DNA from: Aquipluma nitroreducens
Lineage (GTDB): Bacteria > Bacteroidota > Bacteroidia > Bacteroidales > Prolixibacteraceae
Assembly: GCF_009689585.1 (NCBI RefSeq)
Contig: NZ_AP018694.1
Span: 372,001 to 436,000 of the forward strand
Direction of reading: 5' to 3'
DNA length: 64,000 nucleotides
Position 1 is the first letter of the stretch; every line of letters begins with the position of its first letter. A program made the position numbers and the translations under genes. The notes beneath the pieces were generated by a model that had not been told where the DNA came from, searched no databases, and was given only the letters and a program-made list of their open reading frames with translations. This document shows, piece by piece, positions 1 through 8,698 of the stretch.

Positions 1-192
1 TTGTTATAACTTTTTCTTTCAGTCGATTCTAAGCGTTAAACCAAAGAAAAGCAATATCCGGAAAAGCAAATGACATATACAAACAAGCAAAATTATTGGT
101 ATGCTTATTTTAGAGACTGATTGGTAAGGTCATTACCATACTTTGTTCGAAGAAATCTACTCCTTGAGAAAAAGAAAGTGTTTAAGTCATTC

Positions 193-222
193 TTATACCA
201 AAAGTGTCTGATTTTGGTATAA
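193..222. repeat. Perfect 11-bp inverted repeat
   Basis: TTATACCAAAA and its exact reverse complement are separated by 8 bases, beyond the end of the susD gene. No T-run follows either arm, so it is a hairpin or operator candidate rather than a clear terminator. The rest of bases 1-240 holds no gene that I can see. Confidence 0.5.
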
Positions 223-241
223 AGATTATTGATATTTAAAT

Positions 242-276
242 AAAAGGAGTTGTTCAATTCTTGGACAACTCCTTTT
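242..276 (-). terminator. Rho-independent terminator of the sigma-FecR-SusCD unit
   Basis: A 14-bp stem (AAAAGGAGTTGTTC paired with GGACAACTCCTTTT, one G-T pair) with a short loop lies just past the susD stop codon. Read on the minus strand it ends in a T-run. Its place fits the end of transcription for the minus-strand operon. Confidence 0.8.
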
Positions 277-295
277 AGTCATCAAACTTATATTG

Positions 296-1969
296 CTACC
301 ATCCTGGATTTTGCTGTAAATCAGGATTTATTAAAATTTCCTTTGTTGGCAAAGGACGCAGGTAATGTTTGTTAGGATCAAAGGATCTTTCGGCAGCACT
401 CTCCGCAACGATAAACCCATTTTGATCGGTTTTACCTTGCCAACTAGCATCTGCATAAGGGTTTCTGTTTGCACCTTCTATAATTACTGGATCGGTCCAG
501 TTTGAACCAACAATCTTTATTCCCTTTATCGACTGAGGTAACTCTATTTCCGCAGTTTTCCATCTCCTCAGGTCATCGTATCTGTAACCTTCCAATGCCA
601 ATTCTATGGTTCGCTCTCTCCTTATTTCCCCCCTCATATCCAAGCCATTAGAAGAAACAAAAGCATTTTTCAACGAAGGCATGTTTACTCTCTGGCGAAC
701 GATATTAATTGATTTATTAAGATCGTCGTCACTAATACTTCCATTTCTCTCAAATGTAGCTTCAGCATATGTAAGAAGTACCTCTGCATACCTAATAAGG
801 CGAAAGTCAAAACTACACCTGTCATCTTGCAATTCATTGGCATATTTATCTTCCGTTAAAAACTTGTAAGTGGTATAACCAGTATTGGCATTACGTTGTG
901 GATAAAAAGGCCAACTTGCCACTGGATCAACATACCAAGTTCGAGGTGCGTAAGCACCTGGAATCAACATGGTCATTGTCATACGAGGATCTCGGTTCTG
1001 ATATTCTGAAGTATTTGCACTATATCCTTCAAATAACGGTGACTGTGTAATTGGAAGCCCGTCCGCACACAAGTACATATCGGCAAGCTTTTTTGTTGGC
1101 AATAATGAGCCAATTCCCACAATATAAGTATATTCTGTTCCAGAAATATCCCTTTGATGACGGCGATCTAAAATACATTCCTGAGAGTCATCACCTTCAT
1201 CAATAAATAAGTACCTATAACTTTGATTGCCTTTACTATTGAACAGGGCATATTGAGAGCTGCTCATAACTGATTGTGATGCCTGGATAGCAATATCAAG
1301 ATACCCGTTCGCATCAACGTTGTTACGAAACTTGCCCCAAGTCCCTTCAAACAATGCAACCCTCGCTTTTAAAGAATTTGCTGCACCCTTAGTCACTCTA
1401 CCAATATCTCCTGAAGGCAATGATTTTTGTTCAGGTAAGTCGACCGCAGCATCTGTTAAATCTTTTAAGATTAAATCAACAGTTTCTTGACGGCTCGCGC
1501 GCGGGGCGTATAACGTTGTGCTATTTATATCCAACACTTCAGTAATAAGCGGAACGCCTCCATATTGCCTGAATAATAACCAATAGTTATAAGCTCTAAA
1601 AAATCTAGCTTCGGCTGCGAACTGCTTTACATCTCCTGCAATGGGTGATTCTCCCACTTTTTTAAGAATATTATTACAACGACGGATATAGATATACGGG
1701 GTATTCCATTCCCCAGCAGTTTCACTTGTTTGATAGGTACCATTACTAACAGAATTTGGTACAGAATATGCGATATCCGATTGTGTATCCCTTGTATCAA
1801 AATCTTCAAGCGACCCATATAAGTTATTAGCAGCCAGTTTAAAATCGGAAGCCGTTTTCCAAAATGTGCCATCAGAGATAGTATCTTTGGGGAATAAATC
1901 TAGACCCTCTTTGCACCCTGAAAACAGAAGGATTACAAAAATAGCGATTTGAACATATTTTTTATTCAT
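296..1969 (-). CDS. SusD/RagB-family outer-membrane nutrient-binding lipoprotein
   Basis: This 557-residue protein is the surface lipoprotein that caps a SusC channel and binds the substrate, usually a glycan or oligosaccharide. It begins with a lipoprotein signal, a hydrophobic stretch ending in LFSGC with the lipidated Cys at residue 19. The N-terminal half has the helical (TPR-like) SusD layout, with FFRAYNYWLLFRQYGGVPL near residues 125-145. The C-terminal half has the RagB/SusD signatures FDFRLIRYAEVLLTYAEA and ERTIELALEGYRYDDLRRW, and it ends with the typical PTKEILINPDLQQNPGW-type tail. It lies 19 bases after the SusC gene on the same strand. The family assignment is firm. The substrate cannot be read from the sequence, and no carbohydrate-active enzyme is beside it to suggest one. 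Confidence 0.96.
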   Translation of the reverse strand: MNKKYVQIAIFVILLFSGCKEGLDLFPKDTISDGTFWKTASDFKLAANNLYGSLEDFDTRDTQSDIAYSVPNSVSNGTYQTSETAGEWNTPYIYIRRCNNILKKVGESPIAGDVKQFAAEARFFRAYNYWLLFRQYGGVPLITEVLDINSTTLYAPRASRQETVDLILKDLTDAAVDLPEQKSLPSGDIGRVTKGAANSLKARVALFEGTWGKFRNNVDANGYLDIAIQASQSVMSSSQYALFNSKGNQSYRYLFIDEGDDSQECILDRRHQRDISGTEYTYIVGIGSLLPTKKLADMYLCADGLPITQSPLFEGYSANTSEYQNRDPRMTMTMLIPGAYAPRTWYVDPVASWPFYPQRNANTGYTTYKFLTEDKYANELQDDRCSFDFRLIRYAEVLLTYAEATFERNGSISDDDLNKSINIVRQRVNMPSLKNAFVSSNGLDMRGEIRRERTIELALEGYRYDDLRRWKTAEIELPQSIKGIKIVGSNWTDPVIIEGANRNPYADASWQGKTDQNGFIVAESAAERSFDPNKHYLRPLPTKEILINPDLQQNPGW

Positions 1970-1988
1970 GATAGTTTTAAATTAAGTT

Positions 1989-4900
1989 TTAAAATTTTAT
2001 ATCAATACCCATTGAAACAGTGCTGCTAAAAGGATAAGTCTGGTCATCAGTCCGTTGCCAAATTTCCTCAGGATTGATCATCCCTCCCCAGGTTCCTTTT
2101 GAGAGAGTAAGTAAATCCTCCCCACTGAAATAAACACGTATACTTTCCATTTTTAATTTACTGCATAGGATTTTGGGGATATTGTAAGCAAGTGTTAATG
2201 TTTTTAGTTTCAGATAGGCATAGTTATTCATTCGCATAGAAGATGTACTCCAGTCCCAATCTCTCAGCTCGTCCCAGCCCAACGACCCAGGAATAATACG
2301 GGGATATTTTGAATTAAGATTGTCTGGAGACCATGTTTTGCCATAAAAATATTTCATGGGTTGATCCCATATATCAAAGAAAGGACGACTGGACGATGTG
2401 CCTTCCACCATCCCTTGACGTTTTCCAACACCTTGCAAAAGGATATTTAAATCAAATCTTTTGTAAGATAGACTGATATTTGATGAATAAGTATATCGTG
2501 GAAGCAAATTACCCAAATATTTCATGTCCCCTTTAGTTCCTTTTGCAGGATCTCCATATGCCGTAATTTTTCCATCTCCGTCAAGGTCTTTAAACATTAC
2601 ATCTCCAAGACCTAGCTTAGTAGGTACATTCTCTAACTGCTTATAAGCCGCCAACTGCCCCTCATTCTGGATAATTCCGTCAAACTCATAGCCAAAATAT
2701 GAATTTAAAGAATATCCCTGACGTGCATAAACTAAACCTTCAGAATAGGCATCATTCCCTTTTAGTTCAACTAATTTATTTTTACTATCGCTTACTATTA
2801 CTGAAATACTATATTTAAAATCACCTTTTTTATCATTCCAACCAAGTAATAAATCCCATCCATTGGTTTTTAGTTTACCTATGTTTTGTGTTGGTGCATC
2901 TCCTCCTAATACAGCAGGTAATTGTGCATTTACCAGCATATTGTTATTAGTTTTAACATAATAATCAAAACTCCCGGATAGCCTTGATTTTAAAACCGTA
3001 AAATCAATTCCTACATTTTTTGTTTCAATAGTTTCCCATGTTCGTTCTTGGGAAGCAATATTAGGTACCGCACCAGGTAATCCCACATTAGGGAATCCCA
3101 TAGGATACTTACCAGTTAAGGAAATAAGAGAGATATAGTCATAATTGCCAAAAGCTAAATCCTGATTGCCAGACTGGCCCCATGAAGCCCTAAGTTTGAG
3201 ATTGTCGAATGTATTTAATGACTTGAAAAAATCTTCCTTCGATAAATTCCAAGCAAAAGCAACTGAAGGGAACAAAGCACTCCAACGTTTGGATGGCGCA
3301 AATTTAGAGCTCCCATCAATTCTTGTCGTAATATCCACCAAATATTTCTCATCATAAGAGTAACTAAACCTTCCAAAATATGATTGCAACGCCCAATCAG
3401 AAGCATAGCCAGTAAAGTCTGCGTACTCAGTTTTTGTCCGGTCAGCAAGATTCAAAGTAAAAAGTTCATTGCTTGCAAAATTATATCCAGTTATTGATTT
3501 ACTTTGAGAATCATTCGTTTCATGGGAAGCACCGGCCATCAAATTAAGGTGGTGCTTATTATTCAGTATCTTATTGTAATCCAGATAGGCAGTAGAAATT
3601 TTGTACAAATTTTTAGAATCATAATAATCAGCACTATTAGGAACATTTATTTTATCAAAAATGCTCCCATCCCAATTGTATTCGGTGAATGTAGGGTGTG
3701 TGGCTTTATTATCTCTATAACTCAATCTGGCACCTAATTGGGTAACTAATTTTAAATCGTTCAAAATACTCAGATTGAATTTAACATTTGTTGATAAAAT
3801 GGAATAGTCAGATTTATTTGAGCCGGCTTCTTGTAGGTATTGGGCTGGATTTCTAAATCCGCCCTGATATTTATAAAATTGACCTTCAGTGTTATATAAG
3901 GGAACATAACTTCCAATTCTGGGAAGTATGTACATTACTAAATCTAAAGCCGAAGGTTCAATTGTTTGTTGACTTTCGAAACTGGAGCGTGTCTCAACAT
4001 TTAACCGATCAAAAAATTTGAAATCATAATTCATCCTTAAGTTGTACCTATCAGAATGGTTTTCTCCAAAATTAAAAGTGCCTCCATTTCTTTGATATCC
4101 TGTAGAAATGAGATAATTATTATTGTCTCCTCCACCAGAGATGCTGACATTGTGCATTTGTTGAACACCATTTCCATAAACTACATCATTCCAATTGTGA
4201 GATTGATAGAATCCAGGATAATTTTCTAAATATTTCAACCACCCACTCTCAACATCGGGTTCAGCATTAGCCTTAATTTTATTAAAAACTTCCTGAGATA
4301 CACCAGGCTCTCCAACATTTCTCATTCCTTCATCGAACATTTCAGCCAACTGTTGGGTGTTGGTCTTTGTCTTTAAAAATGTTGGCTTTTTAATCCCATA
4401 ATTGCCAGAATAGGTAATGGTTGGGGTTCCTCGCTTTCCTTTCTTTGTGGTAACAAGTATTACTCCATCAGCAGCACGAGCGCCGTAAATAGCAGCCGCT
4501 GCGTCCTTCAGCACGGTGAGTTCTGAAATATCATTTGGGTTTAGGAGGTCTAAATCTCCCGGGATACCATCAATTAATATAAGGGGTTTGCTACCACTAA
4601 TGGAAGAAGCGCCACGGATTTGCAATGAATAGTTATTATTGCCTGGTTGACCACTCCCCCTAGTAACAGTTACTCCTGGCAGCCCCCCCTGTAAGGCATT
4701 CATTGTATTGGTGATTGGTCTGGTCTCAAATAGTTTGTTATCAACTTTGGATACAGCTCCTGTCAATTCTCCCTTCAATTTAGTGCCATATCCAATGGCC
4801 ACCACCTCTTCAATACCGATAGTTTCTTCTGCAAGTTCTACATTAATTGTTGAATTATTTCCAACAACAATCTCTTGAGTTTTCATTCCAACAAAGGAAA

Positions 4901-5492
4901 AAACAAGAGTTGCATTCGAAGGGACATTGGGGATACTGAAAATCCCGTTGGAATCAGTAATTGTTCCAATAGTTGTTTCCTTTATCATAACTGTAACGCC
5001 AGGTAAAGAAATCCCGGTGGCGTCGGTAACTTTACCGGAGATGGACCTTTGCTTTTGTTGAATCTGTTGTTCAATTGCAAAGTTGCCATTTTCGTTTTTT
5101 AATTTTAGAACAATAAAGTTATTTTCCAGCACTTTGTATTCGATTTCATGATTATCGAATACCTGTTTTAAAATTTCATCAATTGTTCCGTTACTGATGT
5201 CAACCTCAACTTTGGCGTTGACATTGATTTTTTGTGCCTCGTAAAAGAACCTGAACTCGCTTTTGCTTTCAATCTTTTGCATTAATTCCTTGATCGAGAT
5301 TTCTTTCTCGCTCATACTGAAGTACTTTGTTTGCGAGTAAACTGATGCTGCGCTTTGCAAAACACACAGGATAATTAAAAACAGTGTTAGCTTCATAATC
5401 AATACTCCTTTTTTAACCAACCTGATTATATCAGGATGATCATTCATTCGTTTTTTTTTCATAAATTTGAATTCATTTTGGTTGTTAAACAT
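1989..5492 (-). CDS. SusC/RagA-family TonB-dependent transporter with STN signalling domain
   Basis: This protein of about 1167 residues is a TonB-dependent outer-membrane channel that pairs with SusD. In order it has a signal peptide (hydrophobic run around residues 34-54), an STN domain (about 58-130), a carboxypeptidase-regulatory-like beta-sandwich (about 150-222), a plug domain starting near EEVVAIGYGT (about 228) and a C-terminal 22-strand barrel. The STN domain is the part that contacts FecR anti-sigma factors, and a FecR gene and sigma gene lie directly upstream. This suggests that substrate loading switches on the operon. The start is uncertain: an ATG at 5462 (MKKKRMND) or the ATG directly before the signal peptide are also possible. 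A long N-terminal leader before the signal peptide is usual in STN-type SusC proteins. Confidence 0.96.
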   Translation of the reverse strand: MFNNQNEFKFMKKKRMNDHPDIIRLVKKGVLIMKLTLFLIILCVLQSAASVYSQTKYFSMSEKEISIKELMQKIESKSEFRFFYEAQKINVNAKVEVDISNGTIDEILKQVFDNHEIEYKVLENNFIVLKLKNENGNFAIEQQIQQKQRSISGKVTDATGISLPGVTVMIKETTIGTITDSNGIFSIPNVPSNATLVFSFVGMKTQEIVVGNNSTINVELAEETIGIEEVVAIGYGTKLKGELTGAVSKVDNKLFETRPITNTMNALQGGLPGVTVTRGSGQPGNNNYSLQIRGASSISGSKPLILIDGIPGDLDLLNPNDISELTVLKDAAAAIYGARAADGVILVTTKKGKRGTPTITYSGNYGIKKPTFLKTKTNTQQLAEMFDEGMRNVGEPGVSQEVFNKIKANAEPDVESGWLKYLENYPGFYQSHNWNDVVYGNGVQQMHNVSISGGGDNNNYLISTGYQRNGGTFNFGENHSDRYNLRMNYDFKFFDRLNVETRSSFESQQTIEPSALDLVMYILPRIGSYVPLYNTEGQFYKYQGGFRNPAQYLQEAGSNKSDYSILSTNVKFNLSILNDLKLVTQLGARLSYRDNKATHPTFTEYNWDGSIFDKINVPNSADYYDSKNLYKISTAYLDYNKILNNKHHLNLMAGASHETNDSQSKSITGYNFASNELFTLNLADRTKTEYADFTGYASDWALQSYFGRFSYSYDEKYLVDITTRIDGSSKFAPSKRWSALFPSVAFAWNLSKEDFFKSLNTFDNLKLRASWGQSGNQDLAFGNYDYISLISLTGKYPMGFPNVGLPGAVPNIASQERTWETIETKNVGIDFTVLKSRLSGSFDYYVKTNNNMLVNAQLPAVLGGDAPTQNIGKLKTNGWDLLLGWNDKKGDFKYSISVIVSDSKNKLVELKGNDAYSEGLVYARQGYSLNSYFGYEFDGIIQNEGQLAAYKQLENVPTKLGLGDVMFKDLDGDGKITAYGDPAKGTKGDMKYLGNLLPRYTYSSNISLSYKRFDLNILLQGVGKRQGMVEGTSSSRPFFDIWDQPMKYFYGKTWSPDNLNSKYPRIIPGSLGWDELRDWDWSTSSMRMNNYAYLKLKTLTLAYNIPKILCSKLKMESIRVYFSGEDLLTLSKGTWGGMINPEEIWQRTDDQTYPFSSTVSMGIDIKF

Positions 5493-5581
5493 TGTGCCCG
5501 TCGACTACAAATCAAGAAGGCACGATAATTGATTATCGATTTAAACCGGGGATGCTGCAAACATTTCCCGGTTCTTTCTTT

Positions 5582-6580
5582 CTATTTGGAAGAAAGTATT
5601 ACTCGTGTTCCTGTTCGTTCATATTTGATTGCTGAAGCAAATTCCAGCGCATCGAGTACTGTTTTTAAATCCTGGTCCTTTATGCTCCCAGTGTACAAAT
5701 GTTGCTTTACATCTTCATCACCAAAAACAATCTGGATATCAAACCGTCTTTCCAGTTTTTTCGCCAGTTCTCCTATATTTTCTCCTTTAATCGTCAACAA
5801 ACCTTTTGTCCAATCAGAAAAATGTTGATCGTCAATCTTCTCTATTACAGATTTGTGTGTGATGGTGCTATAGGAATAGGCTTCACTTGGATTTAGAAAA
5901 ACATTATTCTTGCTGTTATCGATAATTTTCACTTTACCGCTTTGCAAATATGTGGTGATTATCTTATCGTTGGGATAATTGCTAACATTAAAACTGGTTC
6001 CCAGAACTTCAATCTGTAGACCGGTCGCTTCAACGACAAATGGATGAGCCTTATCGTGAGCTACATTAAAGAAGCCTTCACCTATAAGAGTAACCTTTCT
6101 TTTTCCTGTTTTAAAAAAGGACGGGAACCGGAGACGCGAGTCACTGTTAAGCTGAACGGTTGATCCATCAGACAATACCACTGTTGAACGCTGCCCTTTA
6201 GGTACTATGATTTCAGTAATTTCGGAATTCGACAAAGAAGATAAGTTGGACACGAAATAGCTAATTGTTTCGGATAAGCCAATTATAAGAAGAATAGCTG
6301 CAGCATAACGGACAAACCTTAACCTTGTGGCTTTCTTCTGTTCGTTAATCGTAATTTGGCGAATTATATACCAAATCTTTTCAATTTCCTGATTTTTTAT
6401 TTTGGGATCAACAACATGATCAAGCCCCGATATAATCCAAGCATTCTTCAAACGTGCCAGTTCATTTTTCCGTACATCAGAACTTTTCGTCCACTCCCTT
6501 ACTTCAAGTGCTTCGTCAGCGCTGGCTTGATCTGAAATGTATTTGTATAAAATTTCGTCGGTCATTCTTTTTTTTTGCAT
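5582..6580 (-). CDS. FecR-family anti-sigma factor
   Basis: This 332-residue inner-membrane protein should hold the ECF sigma factor inactive and relay a signal from the SusC STN domain. A charged cytoplasmic N-terminus (1-88) binds the sigma factor. A single membrane helix follows (about 90-110). The periplasmic FecR domain (about 124-225) shows VPKGQRSTVVLSDGSTV, GEGFFNVAHDKAHPF and VLGTSFNVSNY. The C-terminal DUF4974-type domain (about 255-330) contacts the STN domain in this family. It sits between the sigma gene and susC on the same strand. The ATG giving MTDEILYK, five codons in, is an equally good start. Confidence 0.95.
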   Translation of the reverse strand: MQKKRMTDEILYKYISDQASADEALEVREWTKSSDVRKNELARLKNAWIISGLDHVVDPKIKNQEIEKIWYIIRQITINEQKKATRLRFVRYAAAILLIIGLSETISYFVSNLSSLSNSEITEIIVPKGQRSTVVLSDGSTVQLNSDSRLRFPSFFKTGKRKVTLIGEGFFNVAHDKAHPFVVEATGLQIEVLGTSFNVSNYPNDKIITTYLQSGKVKIIDNSKNNVFLNPSEAYSYSTITHKSVIEKIDDQHFSDWTKGLLTIKGENIGELAKKLERRFDIQIVFGDEDVKQHLYTGSIKDQDLKTVLDALEFASAIKYERTGTRVILSSK

Positions 6581-6655
6581 TTATACCTTTAAAACGAATG
6601 GGATTGAAAATACCCTGAGTCCGATTTGATATTTCTGCAAAAAATAAAAATAAAT

Positions 6656-7267
6656 TTATCTAACTGAAAATGTTCGAGTAAGAATGAGCATCAGATTAAG
6701 TGAACCAGGAAATCGTCTCTCAAGCGCCAACTTTATAGTTTTTAGCGCTTTCGTCAAATGACTCTCAACAGTTTTTTCTGACAAATGAAGCGACTCACTT
6801 ATTTCTCTGTTTTTCATGCCATCTGTTCTACTCAAAATAAAAACCTTCCGACATTGTTCAGGCAACCCAGCGACAGCCTTATGAATTTCGTCCTGAATCT
6901 CACTGGCAAACAAGTTATCTAATATCGGATCAGAGAGTGCCTCAAAGCTATCAGTCAACCTCAAATATTCCTCCTTTTTGTCATTTCGAAACTGTAAAAT
7001 CAGCCTTTCTCTTCGAATGAGATCGATACAGCGGTTTCTTGTTATTGTGTACAAATAAGCATTTAGATTGGTATTATCATCCAAATTATGACGATTGTCC
7101 CACAACTTAAGAAATACATCCTGAAGCACTTCCTTAGCATTTTCGACATTATTTAGATACCCGTTTGCGAAATTGAAAAGACCCGAATACCAACAATCCA
7201 TTATTTTCCTGAAAGCTTTTTCACTTCCAAGCTTCAATGCCCCAATATATTCCTGTCCCACTTTCAA
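6656..7267 (-). CDS. ECF RNA polymerase sigma factor (FecI-like, Bacteroidetes family)
   Basis: This 203-residue sigma-70 family protein has only regions 2 and 4. Region 2 (about 28-95) includes NAKEVLQDVFLKLWDNR and YLYTITRNRCIDLIRR. Region 4 (about 130-185) includes LPEQCRKVFILSRTDGMKNREIS and a recognition helix EKTVESHLTKALK. It is first in the sigma-FecR-SusC-SusD order and should drive transcription of susCD when released by FecR. No ATG lies at the 5' end: the frame opens with TTG at 7267, and a GTG two codons later is an alternative. Confidence 0.94.
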   Translation of the reverse strand: MKVGQEYIGALKLGSEKAFRKIMDCWYSGLFNFANGYLNNVENAKEVLQDVFLKLWDNRHNLDDNTNLNAYLYTITRNRCIDLIRRERLILQFRNDKKEEYLRLTDSFEALSDPILDNLFASEIQDEIHKAVAGLPEQCRKVFILSRTDGMKNREISESLHLSEKTVESHLTKALKTIKLALERRFPGSLNLMLILTRTFSVR

Positions 7268-7294
7268 TAGATAGTTTAGTTAGGAATTATACAT

Positions 7295-7302
7295 CAAACA
7301 TA
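7295..7302 (-). promoter_or_regulatory. Candidate Bacteroidetes -7 box upstream of the sigma gene
   Basis: TATGTTTG on the minus strand matches the Bacteroidetes -7 consensus TAnnTTTG and lies about 28 bases before the sigma-factor start. I see no convincing TTTG -33 element at the usual distance, so this is a weak call. Confidence 0.3.
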
Positions 7303-8122
7303 CGTAAAAGAGAGAGAAATATACATACACAATAATAAATTCAAACATTATATTATTAATTTCGAGGTTATCTTCAAGGTAATGGTTTGTCCCGTTCTTG
7401 TAGCTTTATGGACAATTGATAATTAAGAATATAAACAAAATATGATAAACATTAACAGGAAATTAGCAAGTTAGAAGGGACAACGTTCGCCGTAAAACTC
7501 CCGCCCTACGTGTAGTTGAACGATACATTTGATCACAAAACAAGACTAAGTCTTAAGCCTAAGTTTTACTGAAACCTTTTAATACAATATTATCTAGCTT
7601 CCTTTAGATAATCATTAAGAATATTGAAATTGAAAACGATTTCAATAAATTCTTGAAATGAATATTATCATTTCATTCCTCTCCTACGATTCTCCATCAA
7701 TATCTTTTATTTATAAAATTATATTCATTGTATTAGTTGGATATCAACCGAAGTAGATCAACCAATAATTGGTAATTTCACAGATTATACTCCTTTAAAT
7801 CATTTAAATATTTACTTCCGTATGCTTATTTTTTCAGCTTTCCCTTTCGTCAGATAAAATCTAGGGCTTTCCTCAAAATCAGACATTTTTATCGAACGCC
7901 CGATCTAGTTTCTGTTTTCAAAAGTAACAAAACCCATCGTTCTTTCTGAACTTATTGAATTCAATACAAAAAGCTAATTGGCATCCTTGTCCCGTGCGCA
8001 ATTCTATAAATGAAAAAGTCAAATTCATGATATCACAGCCTAAATAAATCCAAAATATAAAAACAACAAACTGATTTCACTTACAAATTTTCAGATTCTT
8101 TATCAAGAAATTAACAATCAAT
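7303..8122. other. Intergenic stretch, no gene seen
   Basis: About 820 AT-rich bases between the sigma-factor gene and the first IS200-type element. I see no reading frame with recognisable protein sequence, no RNA gene and no strong hairpin. It probably holds the promoter of the sigma-factor operon at its left end. Confidence 0.5.
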
Positions 8123-8686
8123 TAAAGAATCCACCATCTAAGAAGGTGGACTTAAAATTGCCCCTATAAGGGGCCGAACTCGAGCCTTTGTTGCTCTTCT
8201 AATCGTTCTTGCTCTTCTTGATATTTGACGTATTTTTTGATCTTCTCTTCGTCAAGACCAATGGTGTCAACGCAATATCCTCTTGCCCAAAAATGATTGC
8301 CCCAGTAAGGCTTCTTTTTCAACTGAGGATAACTTTTGAAGATTTTGATCGCTGTTTTCCCTTTCAAAATCCCCATAAGTTCTGATATCGATATTTTGGG
8401 TGGAATACTCACGATCAAGTGAATGTGATCATTTTGAACATTCATTTCTATCAATTCACAGGATTTCCACTCCAATAACATTTGAATATCTTTTGACAAC
8501 AATCCTTTGACTAATCCTTCAAGAATACGGTATCTATAATTTCGGCGTCCATACGATATGGTATGTACATCGATAAATGACGTGACTTAATTTCTTAAAT
8601 TTACTCATGTCCCGAAATTAATAATTTTCAGGCAAAGCCAATTTATCCATGACCACCACCGAAGGAGGTGGTTTTAATATTTATAA
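8123..8686 (-). mobile_element. IS200/IS605-type element, inactivated copy 1
   Basis: A single transposase frame lies between subterminal hairpins, as in IS200/IS605 elements. On the left, ccacc..aaggtgg (about 8132-8150) and CCCCtataaGGGG precede the transposase end. On the right, ccacc..ggaggtgg (about 8655-8672) flanks its start. The proposed ends follow the rule seen in copy 2 (16350-16927), with a TTTA-type tetranucleotide at both ends and no target duplication. On that basis it spans about 564 bp. It abuts the stop codon of the DUF5107 gene. The ends are inferred from comparison of the two copies. Confidence 0.7.
8164..8608 (-). pseudogene. tnpA: IS200-type TnpA transposase (Y1 HUH), frameshifted
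   Basis: The C-terminal 112 residues form an open frame with the HUH pair in NDHIHLIVSIP and the late KKYVKYQEEQ segment that carries the catalytic Tyr. The missing N-terminus is present upstream in another frame. From the ATG at 8608 it reads MSKFKKLSHVIYRCTYHIVW, then TPKL and a stop. One extra T near 8539-8542 explains the break: removing it gives TPKYRYRILEG, the usual family sequence, and rejoins the long frame. The gene is therefore broken by one base and was probably functional recently. Confidence 0.85.
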
Positions 8687-8698
8687 TAAAATGCAAAC

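Noticed and set aside
7380-7410. Extra TGGACA/TGTCCC motifs upstream of the ECF sigma operon as further regulator sites
   Set aside because: The half-sites do not show the 11-base spacing of the three sites at 27.8-28.7 kb, so the likeness is probably chance.
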